DNA from: Saccharospirillum alexandrii
GTDB taxonomy: Bacteria; Pseudomonadota; Gammaproteobacteria; Pseudomonadales; Natronospirillaceae
DNA length: 64,000 nt
Reading direction: 5' to 3'
Assembly (NCBI RefSeq): GCF_004000275.1
Contig: NZ_RCIP01000001.1
Location: forward strand, 1,542,749 to 1,606,748
The translations under genes were made by a program, and so were the position numbers. The notes below the pieces were generated by a model, which was given only the letters and a program-made list of their open reading frames with translations, made no database searches and was not told the origin of the DNA. The first letter of the stretch is position 1; each line of letters starts with the position of its first letter. Below, in pieces: positions 56,686 through 64,000 of the stretch.

Positions 56686-57222
56686 TTACACCAGATGACT
56701 CAAGCTGTTGCGCAGGCGTCGAACCTGACGGACCGGTTCGGAGGTCGTATCCAGATCGCAACCACCGTGCTGATGATCCAGAAGCCGGACCAGTCGCTCA
56801 GGCTGAGCGACCCAACTGAACGACTCAGACTTGCCTGAACGCGTTGTCACCGTCAGTTTGCCAACCTGAAAAAACAGCCCGAAATCCCGGTTGACCAGAT
56901 CGATACTGACCAGTTCATTCAGCGGTATGCAGCGGGCTTTGCGCCAAAAAACACCCTTGTGTTCAATAATCTGACGACTGGTTACGGAAAACGAGTAACC
57001 CAATGGCTGCACAGCCAGTAAAAGCAGTGGCAACAGTAGCCAGGTCGAGACCAGCAGACTGACCAGCACTGCCACGCTCAGGGCAACCCAAACCGCCGGG
57101 TGGCGTTTGCTGGTATGCAGTATGAATTCATCCACAGCCAGTGTGGGGGTGGCCGCTTGCGCCGACGTGGTATCGGTTTGGTTTGGAGTAGCGGTTGTTT
57201 TGTTCGTTAACGTGGTCGTCAT
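56686..57222 (-). CDS. Membrane protein with bacterial PH-like domain
   Basis: 178 residues. A Thr/Gln-rich N-terminus is followed by a hydrophobic hairpin (WVALSVAVLVSLLVSTWLLLPLLLLA, two short helices) and a PH-like domain with YSFSVTSRQIIEHKGVFWRKARCIPL. This is the YdbS/DUF304-type arrangement. Function of the family is poorly known; lipid or envelope stress roles are proposed. It lies downstream of the Crp-type gene on the same strand. Confidence 0.75.
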   Translation of the reverse strand: MTTTLTNKTTATPNQTDTTSAQAATPTLAVDEFILHTSKRHPAVWVALSVAVLVSLLVSTWLLLPLLLLAVQPLGYSFSVTSRQIIEHKGVFWRKARCIPLNELVSIDLVNRDFGLFFQVGKLTVTTRSGKSESFSWVAQPERLVRLLDHQHGGCDLDTTSEPVRQVRRLRNSLSHLV

Positions 57223-57278
57223 GAGCCTGTCTCCGGTTGAGTGACAAGCCCATGCTACGAAGCGCCTTAACCCAGCGC

Positions 57279-57294
57279 AGTGATGTAAATCACT
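57279..57294. promoter_or_regulatory. Candidate Crp/Fnr-type operator
   Basis: AGTGAT, 4 bases, ATCACT: the half-site TGAT and spacing fit an FNR/CRP-like box. It overlaps the Crp-like gene stop codon and lies about 60 bp upstream of the PH-domain gene start, where it could be bound by the adjacent regulator. Confidence 0.5.
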
Positions 57295-58000
57295 CGCTCT
57301 GATCCACTATCGCGTTCAGCGCTGCCAAATCCAGCACAGACATCTGACCGCGATGAAACTGCAGCCACCCCAGCGCCTGCCATTCCTTTAACAGCCGATT
57401 GACGTTTTCTCTGGCCAGCCCGGCAAACTCGCCCAGCTCTGCCTGGCTAAGCTGTTGCGACACGTGCAGGATACCTTGCTCGTCCGTTTCGCCCCATTTG
57501 CGAATCAGCGTCAGTACACAATGCGCGAGCCGCACGGACGCCGGCGCGACGGCCCGGTTCTCGAACATATCCGAGGCATTCCGAACCCGGCTGCAGAGCA
57601 GCCGAATAACTTCCAAACAGGCATCGCTGTCATCGCGCAATACCTCGGCGAGTTGCTGCTTGGGAATCACCAGACCCCCGGTATCGGTCAGCGCCAGCGC
57701 ATCGGCACTGCGCGGCAACTGATCCAGTGCCGACAGTTCGCCGATCACCTCACCCGGACCCAGGTGGTTCAGCGTGGCTTTTTTACCCTGCAACGACATC
57801 AGACTGATCTCAACCAGACCCTGCTCAATCAGGTACAGCCAAGTGCCATCATCGCCCTTGTAAAACAAGGCAGATCCGGCGGTAAATTGGCGCGGCCTTG
57901 CGTGATGCATCAGTTGCGCACGCGACCTGGCCGTTAGGGCTTCCAGAATGGATACCGGTTCAGGCATTACCTTACCGCCTGTAATTCCCGTAACGCTCAC
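57290..58000 (-). CDS. Crp/Fnr-family transcriptional regulator
   Basis: 236 residues from a GTG at 58000 that overlaps the cyclase stop (GTGA). The cyclic-nucleotide-binding domain is at about 25-145 (LYLIEQGLVEISLM, then GEVIGELSALDQLPRSADALA). The HTH_CRP wing is at about 180-230 (LSQAELGEFAGLARENVNRLLKEW). There is no N-terminal Cys cluster, so it does not look like an oxygen-sensing FNR. It is cotranscribed with a class III cyclase, so cAMP or cGMP is its likely ligand. Confidence 0.93.
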   Translation of the reverse strand: MSVTGITGGKVMPEPVSILEALTARSRAQLMHHARPRQFTAGSALFYKGDDGTWLYLIEQGLVEISLMSLQGKKATLNHLGPGEVIGELSALDQLPRSADALALTDTGGLVIPKQQLAEVLRDDSDACLEVIRLLCSRVRNASDMFENRAVAPASVRLAHCVLTLIRKWGETDEQGILHVSQQLSQAELGEFAGLARENVNRLLKEWQALGWLQFHRGQMSVLDLAALNAIVDQSE

Positions 58001-59022
58001 AATGACGTCGACACATAGTCACCCACCGAGTCAAGCACCGAGGTTTCCAGGTGCTCTAGCTGATCCAGGTCGCCCTGCCACTGCTCACTGAACAAAATGC
58101 TGTCTTCGTCGGCTTCCACGATGCTGATTTCAATCGTCACCTGCTGCCCAACCAATAGCAGGCTGCCCTCCATGAAAAAGTCGACTTCTTCATCTCCCAA
58201 ATACCCGCTGGCATCGGTCAATCGCCGGGCATTGGCCTGGGACGCCAGGTTGATGTTGTTAAAGGGAGCCAGGTGGGATTGCAATCGGCTGGTAAGCGCT
58301 GAGGCCAGGTACTGGTATTCGGCATCGGCTCCGACATATTCAAGTGGCAGAACGGCCAGCGAATCTGGGTTGTCAAACACCTGAGAGGCCACAAAGGCAG
58401 CCGCCAGGCTAAAACACAGTACAGTAGCCAGTGCCACGACGCGGGTGCGGCTGAACTGTTGATGGTGATAGGAAAAACGCGCTCTGGACAGGCCAACCGG
58501 TACCGAACCGGATACCGACCGAACCTCAAAAAGCTCCATCGCCTCTGGCAAATTCTTCAGTGAAAACAGGCCGGCCGATTCGAACGTCAGTTGCGCGTTG
58601 CTGCGCAGATCGGTCGCCACCCTGGCCGAGACCCAGACCCCGGGGGCCGGTGCGTTGCTTTCTATGCGGGAAGCCGTGTTAACGGCATCGCCGATCACGC
58701 GCAAGCCCCTAAGACCGTCGCGTTCTATCACCGTATCGCCGACGTGAATACCAACCCTCAATTGGGTGTCATCCTGGTTGGCTTGCAAATCATGTTGCAA
58801 CGCCAAACCGGCATATACCGCGTCGAGACTGCTGGAAAACAGACACAGATGACCGTCGCCGATGGTATCGACTATGCGCCCATGATAGAGCGCTACGATA
58901 CGCTGATGCCGTAAGCGGTTGCGTTGCAGTACCTCGAGTGTGGACGCCTCATCGGCCGCCATTTGGCTGGAATAGCCGACGATATCGCTGAAGAGAATGG
59001 CGTTGAGCTGATGTTCTTTCAT
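57997..59022 (-). CDS. Class III adenylate/guanylate cyclase, membrane-tethered with C-terminal domain
   Basis: 341 residues. The cyclase domain is N-terminal (about 5-165): metal-binding Asp in FSDIVGYSSQ, then TIGDGHLCLFSS, and the dimer motif GDAVNTASRIES. One transmembrane segment is at about 190-210 (ALATVLCFSLAAAFVAS). The C-terminal 130 residues (LAVLPLEYVG, then FFMEGSLL) resemble the TolB-like N-terminal fold common to such cyclases, and would lie in the periplasm. It is the first gene of the cyclase-Crp operon. Confidence 0.92.
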   Translation of the reverse strand: MKEHQLNAILFSDIVGYSSQMAADEASTLEVLQRNRLRHQRIVALYHGRIVDTIGDGHLCLFSSSLDAVYAGLALQHDLQANQDDTQLRVGIHVGDTVIERDGLRGLRVIGDAVNTASRIESNAPAPGVWVSARVATDLRSNAQLTFESAGLFSLKNLPEAMELFEVRSVSGSVPVGLSRARFSYHHQQFSRTRVVALATVLCFSLAAAFVASQVFDNPDSLAVLPLEYVGADAEYQYLASALTSRLQSHLAPFNNINLASQANARRLTDASGYLGDEEVDFFMEGSLLLVGQQVTIEISIVEADEDSILFSEQWQGDLDQLEHLETSVLDSVGDYVSTSL

Positions 59023-59293
59023 CGTCGAGTCCTGACTGCTCGGGCAAGGCTGACGTCACTGCCCGAAATCCATGTGTCGCACCATCCTGTGCGGTATCAA
59101 GTTCCCTGTCGGCTTGCCTTGCCGGGACCGGAACTTAACCTAGCACATTCTTTCGAACAGTGCACAGGGCCACGCAAGCGGACCCGTATGGTGCGGATTC
59201 CTGCTTTACTGGTTGTGACTTCTCTGTAATTCTGAACGTTCACAATCCGGCCTGACGGATACAGCAGAACAAGACTGACAGGGAGGTTTATCG

Positions 59294-61156
59294 TTGAACG
59301 AGCACACTCCGGATATACAGACGCACCACCAGGCCTTACTGGACCAGCACCTGACTGAGTTTCTGGGCGCTATCGAGCCCGAAGCCCTGGCGTTGTTGCG
59401 TAAACGCCTGCGCTGGGTGGAAATAGCCGGGGGCGAGACGCTGATGGAGCAAGGAGACGCCGGCGATGCCCTCTATTTGTCGGTCAGTGGCCGTTTACGC
59501 GCTTACATCAATGATGAGTCGGGAACGCCAAAGCCGGTGCGCGAGATGGGCCGGGGGCAGGTCTTTGGCGAAATGAGCCTGTACACGGGCGAACCCCGCT
59601 CAGCCACGGTAATAGCGATTCGCGATTCGGTTCTGGTGCGGCTCGACAAGGCCCATTTCGATGAACTGCTGGCCACTAGCCACCGGCTGTCGATGGCACT
59701 GACCCGACAGATCATTCAACGCCTGCAAACCCAGCATACCGTCAACCCCATGCCATTGCCGGTTACTATAACGCTGGCGCCGATATCACCAGGCACAGAC
59801 CCTGGCGACTTTGCAAACCGCCTCGCGGCACAACTGGAGCAACAGGGTTCGGTTACCCTGATCGACGCCAAGCGGCTGGAAGCCCACCTGGCAGAGACCG
59901 ACACGGGCACCCAAGCCGACCCGCGCGACCGGCAGCAGCGCATTACGCTTTATCTGGACCAGATTGAATCGGAATCCGATTTTGTATTGCTGGTCACCGA
60001 CGATACCCCATCTGACTGGACCCGACGCTGCTGCCGCCACAGCGACGAAATACTGTTGCTGGCCGATGCAACGCAACCACCGGCCCTGCATGCGATCGAA
60101 AGCGAATGCCTTGCCAGCGACTCGATGCGCACCGAAGCGGCCGAGGTGCTGGTGTTGCTGCACGCAGCCGACACCCAATGCCCGCGCAACACCCGGGCTT
60201 GGCTGAACCGGCGACCGGTGACGGACCATGTTCACATAAGACCGGATCTCGAACGAGACATGGCCCGGATGGCGCGCATAGAAACCCGCACCGCCACTGG
60301 GCTCGTTCTGGCCGGTGGCGGTGCGCGTGGCTTCGCGCACCTGGGCGTGTTCAAGGCATTGCAGGAAGCGGGCATTGAGGTCGATTATGTGGGCGGAACC
60401 AGCATGGGCGCCGTCATGGCAGCACTGATAGCCGCCGACCAGCCCCTGGATCGAACGCTCGATATTTGCCGGCGGTCGTTCAAGCTCAACCCGACTGGCG
60501 ACTTCAACTGGTTACCCATCGTGTCGCTGATTCGCGGCCAACGTCTGGCCCGTATCATCGTTCAGGCGTTTCAGGATTTGCTCGGCCACAAGGCCAATCT
60601 CGACGATCTGTGGAAACCCTTTTATTGCGTGGCGACCAATTATTCCCGGGCTGAAGAACACGTTATGCGCCACGGCTCGCTGGCCAAGGCCCTGCGCGCC
60701 AGCACGGCAATACCGGGCGCATTGCCCCCCATTCTGCACAAGGGCGACCTGTTGTGTGACGGTGCCACCCTGAACAATTTTCCGGTCGACATCATGCGCA
60801 AGGCGCGCGGCGTAGGTACGGTGATTGGCATCGACCTGAGCATCGCTGCCCGTCGCCCGCTGACGTTCGATGAAGTGCCCGGCCCCTGGACGCTGCTGCG
60901 CGACCGGTTGCGCAAGCGACACAAACGAAAGTACAAATTGCCCTCTCTGGCGTCCTATTTAATGAACGTGAGCATTCTCTACAGCACCTCACGCCGCACC
61001 CAGTCGGAACAACTGACCGACCTGTACTTTAACCCGCCGCTGAAACGGATTGGCTTGCTCGACTGGCGCCGGTTTGATCAGGCAGTGCGTCAGGGCTATG
61101 ACCATGGCAAGGACGTTCTCGCCAGAGTTGAAACAGCCAGAGAGTCAACACCATGA
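59294..61156 (+). CDS. Cyclic-nucleotide-binding patatin-like phospholipase (NTE/RssA type)
   Basis: 620 residues from a TTG at 59294 with GGGAGG seven bases upstream. A cNMP-binding domain covers about 30-150 (LRKRLRWVEIAGGETLMEQ, then GQVFGEMSLYTGEPRSATV). A Rossmann-like middle part of about 150 residues follows. The patatin domain starts with GGGARGFAHLG (about 338), has GTSMG (about 369) as the nucleophile elbow, and DG (about 489) as the catalytic Asp. This layout matches neuropathy-target-esterase-like lysophospholipases. Activation by the cAMP made by the neighbouring cyclase is plausible. Confidence 0.93.
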   Translation: MNEHTPDIQTHHQALLDQHLTEFLGAIEPEALALLRKRLRWVEIAGGETLMEQGDAGDALYLSVSGRLRAYINDESGTPKPVREMGRGQVFGEMSLYTGEPRSATVIAIRDSVLVRLDKAHFDELLATSHRLSMALTRQIIQRLQTQHTVNPMPLPVTITLAPISPGTDPGDFANRLAAQLEQQGSVTLIDAKRLEAHLAETDTGTQADPRDRQQRITLYLDQIESESDFVLLVTDDTPSDWTRRCCRHSDEILLLADATQPPALHAIESECLASDSMRTEAAEVLVLLHAADTQCPRNTRAWLNRRPVTDHVHIRPDLERDMARMARIETRTATGLVLAGGGARGFAHLGVFKALQEAGIEVDYVGGTSMGAVMAALIAADQPLDRTLDICRRSFKLNPTGDFNWLPIVSLIRGQRLARIIVQAFQDLLGHKANLDDLWKPFYCVATNYSRAEEHVMRHGSLAKALRASTAIPGALPPILHKGDLLCDGATLNNFPVDIMRKARGVGTVIGIDLSIAARRPLTFDEVPGPWTLLRDRLRKRHKRKYKLPSLASYLMNVSILYSTSRRTQSEQLTDLYFNPPLKRIGLLDWRRFDQAVRQGYDHGKDVLARVETARESTP

Positions 61157-61794
61157 AGGCGCTACTTGATTACCGGAATACCAAACGGAGGCACTGGCTG
61201 GCAAACCTGGTGATCGCCAGCCTTCTGCTGCTGTCGGCGTGCGGTGGCGCCCGGCTCGACCCCCTTGCACCGGGTGATCGCATTCTGGCGTTTGGCGACA
61301 GCCTGACGGTCGGCGTGGGCACCGGCGGCGACAGCGCCTACCCGGCCGTTCTGCAACGGATGACCCGCATCGAGGTGATAAACGCCGGCGTATCCGGAGA
61401 AACCAGCGCCGAGGGCCGACAGCGGCTACCGGCGGTACTCGACGAATACCGGCCAGACCTGGTGATACTGTGCCATGGCGGTAACGATTTTCTGCGCCGC
61501 CAGGATACCTCGGCCACCAAAGCCAATCTGGCTGCCATGATCGAACTGATGCAATCGCGGGGCATTCAGGTTGTGCTGATAGGCGTGCCGGAGCCGGGTA
61601 TCTTTCTGTCTTCAGCCAAACTCTACGCTGAGCTGGCCGATCAGTACGACATTCCGATCGACAATAACACCATGGCTGACCTGCAAGGCAACGCGAGTCT
61701 GAAGTCGGACCGGGTGCATCTCAACGCGGCAGGCTACCAGCAATTTGCCGAGGCCGTGTCGGCCTTGCTGAGCGAGGCGGGGGCCCTGCCCTGA
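61153..61794 (+). CDS. GDSL-family lipoprotein esterase (arylesterase/TesA-like)
   Basis: 213 residues. The signal ends in a lipobox (LLLSAC), so it is probably a lipoprotein. GDS in LAFGDSLTVGVG starts block I, GGND is block III, and DRVHLNAAG supplies the Asp and His of block V. These SGNH hydrolases cleave esters and thioesters in the periplasm. The ATG overlaps the patatin gene stop by four bases, so the two are coupled and may act on phospholipid products together. Confidence 0.9.
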   Translation: MKALLDYRNTKRRHWLANLVIASLLLLSACGGARLDPLAPGDRILAFGDSLTVGVGTGGDSAYPAVLQRMTRIEVINAGVSGETSAEGRQRLPAVLDEYRPDLVILCHGGNDFLRRQDTSATKANLAAMIELMQSRGIQVVLIGVPEPGIFLSSAKLYAELADQYDIPIDNNTMADLQGNASLKSDRVHLNAAGYQQFAEAVSALLSEAGALP

Positions 61795-61823
61795 AAGGGC
61801 TTCCGCCTTGTCTTGCTATGCCT

Positions 61824-62513
61824 TCAGATGGGCAGACTGACAAGCCAGAAGCCCCAAACGGCAGTCACTAGCAAACTCAACACGAGCCACACACGACTGA
61901 CGGCGCTGCGGTCAGCACCCGCCAGAGGTTTACGGCCGTGCACCATGGCACCGATCAGCGGTTCTTTTAGCCGTATGCGATGATACAAGACCGCGACAAT
62001 GTGAGTACCCGCCAGCGCCAGAATCAACGCCGGCAACCTCGGGTGTAGCCGCGCCGCAAGTGCCTGGGCCCATTCTGGCGCCGCAAAAAACCAGGGGCCG
62101 TACCAGAACACATCGTCAGAATACACCAGGCCACTGAGCACCTGGGCGGCAAGCACCAACAGCAACAGCAACACCATCCAGGAACCCGCCGCATTATGAC
62201 CGGCAGGACTCTGGTGCCGACCGGCAACCAGATCTCGCAGGGTTGGCAGAACTCGCCTCAGTGACAACTCAAAACCAGAGAACCGGGCATAGGTCGTACC
62301 GACCAGTGCCCACAGCAGCCGAAACACCAGCAAGGCCGACAAGGCATAACCGGCGTAAAAATGCAGGCTCATCCAGCCGTTGTTGACGCTGACAAACAAC
62401 GTCACCAGACACAGCACCAGCAACCAGTGCACCAGCCGGACCGGCAGGTCCCAAACATCACTTTCGACGGGCGTTGCCGACTGAAGCTGCCCGTTCTGAT
62501 TAACCGTTGTCAT
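61824..62513 (-). CDS. Cytochrome b561-type membrane protein
   Basis: 229 residues with about five hydrophobic segments. DLPVRLVHWLLVLCLVTLF and MSLHFYAGYALSALLVFRLLW contain the His residues expected for haem b. It is a typical diheme b-type electron carrier. It is downstream of the cytochrome b562-like gene by 5 bp on the same strand, so the two are probably partners. Confidence 0.85.
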   Translation of the reverse strand: MTTVNQNGQLQSATPVESDVWDLPVRLVHWLLVLCLVTLFVSVNNGWMSLHFYAGYALSALLVFRLLWALVGTTYARFSGFELSLRRVLPTLRDLVAGRHQSPAGHNAAGSWMVLLLLLVLAAQVLSGLVYSDDVFWYGPWFFAAPEWAQALAARLHPRLPALILALAGTHIVAVLYHRIRLKEPLIGAMVHGRKPLAGADRSAVSRVWLVLSLLVTAVWGFWLVSLPI

Positions 62514-62518
62514 CTGTG

Positions 62519-62944
62519 TCAGTCTTCGCAGCTGCTGTCTTTAAAGTCACCGTGACCGGTACGGCGCACATCACCCAAGGCCTGCATTGCGCGGGCCGCA
62601 GCACCCTGATCACCGGATGCCAGGGCCGTCTCCAGGGCCGCGAATTCGGCGGTAAAATCAGCCATCACAGCTTCATAGGCAGCGACATCACTGTCGGCCG
62701 CACCGTCACGAAACAGGAAGGGCATCTCCTGGCTGGCAGACTCGGCCGCGGCTTTCATCGCCGGCAACAGTTCCCGGGCCGTGTCCATGTCATCGCTGCG
62801 AATGGCCTGGGTCATCGGTCGCATATTCTGTGCAAGGGTACGCATATCCTCATAGAGGGCCGTATCCTGGCAAGTTTCAGCATAGGCAGCGGCCGATATT
62901 CCCATCGACAACAACGCGATTGCGCCCAGTTGTTTTAACGTCAT
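62519..62944 (-). CDS. Periplasmic cytochrome b562-like four-helix protein
   Basis: 141 residues with a signal peptide (LLSMGISAAAYAE). A Met near the start of helix 1 (YEDMRTLAQNM) and a His near the end of helix 4 (RRTGHGDF) match the Met/His haem ligands of cytochrome b562. There is no CxxCH, so haem would be non-covalent. Electron transfer with the adjacent b561 protein is likely. Confidence 0.78.
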   Translation of the reverse strand: MTLKQLGAIALLSMGISAAAYAETCQDTALYEDMRTLAQNMRPMTQAIRSDDMDTARELLPAMKAAAESASQEMPFLFRDGAADSDVAAYEAVMADFTAEFAALETALASGDQGAAARAMQALGDVRRTGHGDFKDSSCED

Positions 62945-63152
62945 GAAAGGTTTCCTGTTCAGTTCATTTATGAATAAAAAATTACGGGCTTATGATAATC
63001 GACAAAATGTGCAGACATCGTGGATCTCAAGTAAAGGTCACGACAAGCGGCTCTCGGATTGACCAGCCAAATGCACCACTCTGCGCCATACTGTGTTTTT
63101 TAAGGCCTGTGTTTGCACCAATCACGCCCATCGATAGCTGGAGGTCAGTTCC

Positions 63153-63686
63153 ATGCACAAGCGGCCCTTATCTGCTCGCCGTTCGATAACACCTGTTCTG
63201 GCCTGCCTGGTCATTGCCCCGGTTACACTGGCCGAGTCATTCAAACCAGTCACTGAGGTCAAAAACCTGCCAGAGGCACCCGCCTTGCTGACCCTCAACA
63301 ATCGGGTAAGCGCCCTGCCCGACGGACCTTTGTTTATCAATATCTGGGCCAGCTGGTGCAAGCCCTGCGTTGATGAACTTCCTGCGCTTAATGCGCTCAA
63401 AGCACGCTATCCGCATGCGGATATTCACTGGGTCGCACTGAACTACGGTGACAGCCTCGCAACGGTTAGGGAATTCATGACTGGAACAGAGATCGAGTTG
63501 CCGGTGTTACTGGATCTCACAACCCAGTTCACGGCGCAACTACCACTCACAGGATTGCCCGCAACCTTTCTGGCCGATGCTCATGGTCAGATTCGTTACC
63601 AGCTCGATGGCTATGCAGACTGGACCGACCCGACACTGACCCGGCAACTGGAATCGCTATTGCCTGAACTCACCAACCCACAATGA
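63153..63686 (+). CDS. TlpA/ResA-like periplasmic thioredoxin
   Basis: 177 residues with an N-terminal export signal (ACLVIAPVTLAES). The active site WCKPC (NIWASWCKPCVDELPAL) and the cis-proline region LTGLPATFL make a thioredoxin fold of the TlpA type. Such proteins reduce periplasmic disulphides, often in cytochrome maturation. GGAGG precedes the ATG by eight bases. Confidence 0.9.
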   Translation: MHKRPLSARRSITPVLACLVIAPVTLAESFKPVTEVKNLPEAPALLTLNNRVSALPDGPLFINIWASWCKPCVDELPALNALKARYPHADIHWVALNYGDSLATVREFMTGTEIELPVLLDLTTQFTAQLPLTGLPATFLADAHGQIRYQLDGYADWTDPTLTRQLESLLPELTNPQ

Positions 63687-64000
63687 GAAACAGACAGTGT
63701 TTTTATACTGATTTAGGGTTAAAAAATATCTGCTAATAGCGATAAATCATGTTATGGCAGGATACTTTTGCCCACAGTATTACGTTCACTGCATTAACCG
63801 ACTGATATTCCGACTGTTTTAATCTATTCGTCCATTTTGACAGGCCGCTTCCCATTCATACTTACCCAGTCACTATCGTATCGTTGTGTTATTCAGTCGG
63901 TTGAAAAAACGCAACCTTGAATTAACGTTAAGCCAAATAATAAAAACCAACCCCACGACAGACCACTCAACCCTGCTATTTGACATGGTTTGTCAAAAAA
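63687..64000. other. AT-rich intergenic region to window end
   Basis: No gene is visible. The last bases contain TTTGACA, 5 bases, TGTCAAA (63979-63997), which may be part of an operator for a gene beyond the edge. Confidence 0.5.

Noticed and set aside
59212-59253. TGTGA and TTCACA half-sites upstream of the patatin gene as a CRP site
   Set aside because: The half-sites are more than 20 bases apart rather than 6, so this is not a proper CRP box.

Overview
This window looks like chromosome from a marine or halophilic gammaproteobacterium, probably Oceanospirillales or Saccharospirillaceae-like. That placement is inferred from gene content (TRAP transporter, RimO, glutathione-dependent formaldehyde oxidation, DUF3391/HD-GYP protein, cytochrome b562-like protein) and moderately high GC; it was not tested by a search. 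No tRNA, rRNA, CRISPR array, transposase or prophage head gene was recognised.

Region 1 (1-5.8 kb) is housekeeping and accessory metabolism. It holds a truncated MFS transporter, a LysR regulator divergent from an NADPH-dependent FMN reductase, a short operon (cupin, short-chain dehydrogenase, VOC protein, GNAT acetyltransferase) and a cytosolic M14-type carboxypeptidase.

Region 2 (6.3-37.5 kb) is the centrepiece: a near-complete extracellular contractile injection system (eCIS, the family of Serratia Afp and Photorhabdus PVC). It is read right to left as one run of mostly overlapping genes. The order is small winged-helix protein, sheath, tube, zinc-ribbon baseplate protein, disordered linker, Pvc16/DUF4255, small protein, AAA+ ATPase, small protein, CIS tube adaptor, LysM, gpD, gpV spike, small protein, gp25, two J-type baseplate proteins, gpI-like protein, DUF6519/beta-helix protein, a zinc-motif protein, a 1.57 kb-residue DUF4157 protein, and a small helical protein. 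The DUF4157 protein ends in a zinc-dependent deaminase fold (HAE and PCxxC), and the small gene overlapping its 3' end looks like its immunity gene. Just upstream is a sigma-54 activator with no sensory domain. A well-spaced -24/-12 promoter precedes the first eCIS gene, with a long palindrome between the two that could be the activator's binding site.

The only large gaps in the eCIS operon hold members of a 113-bp palindromic element family. Six copies occur in the window. Five are exactly 113 bp and have outer arms that differ in sequence yet stay complementary, which is strong evidence for a conserved hairpin.

Region 3 (37.9-50 kb) holds a secreted MORN/C13-peptidase protein, a secreted lipase-like hydrolase with a membrane-anchored neighbour, a periplasmic chalcone-isomerase-like/TonB-C fusion, an outer-membrane barrel, a PstS-like periplasmic protein, kynureninase and a TRAP transporter operon.

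Region 4 (50-64 kb) holds rimO, a LysR-frmA-frmB formaldehyde detoxification locus, an HD-GYP c-di-GMP phosphodiesterase, a PH-domain membrane protein, and a cyclic-nucleotide cluster (class III cyclase, Crp/Fnr regulator, cyclic-nucleotide-binding patatin phospholipase, GDSL esterase). It ends with a b-type cytochrome pair and a TlpA-like thioredoxin.
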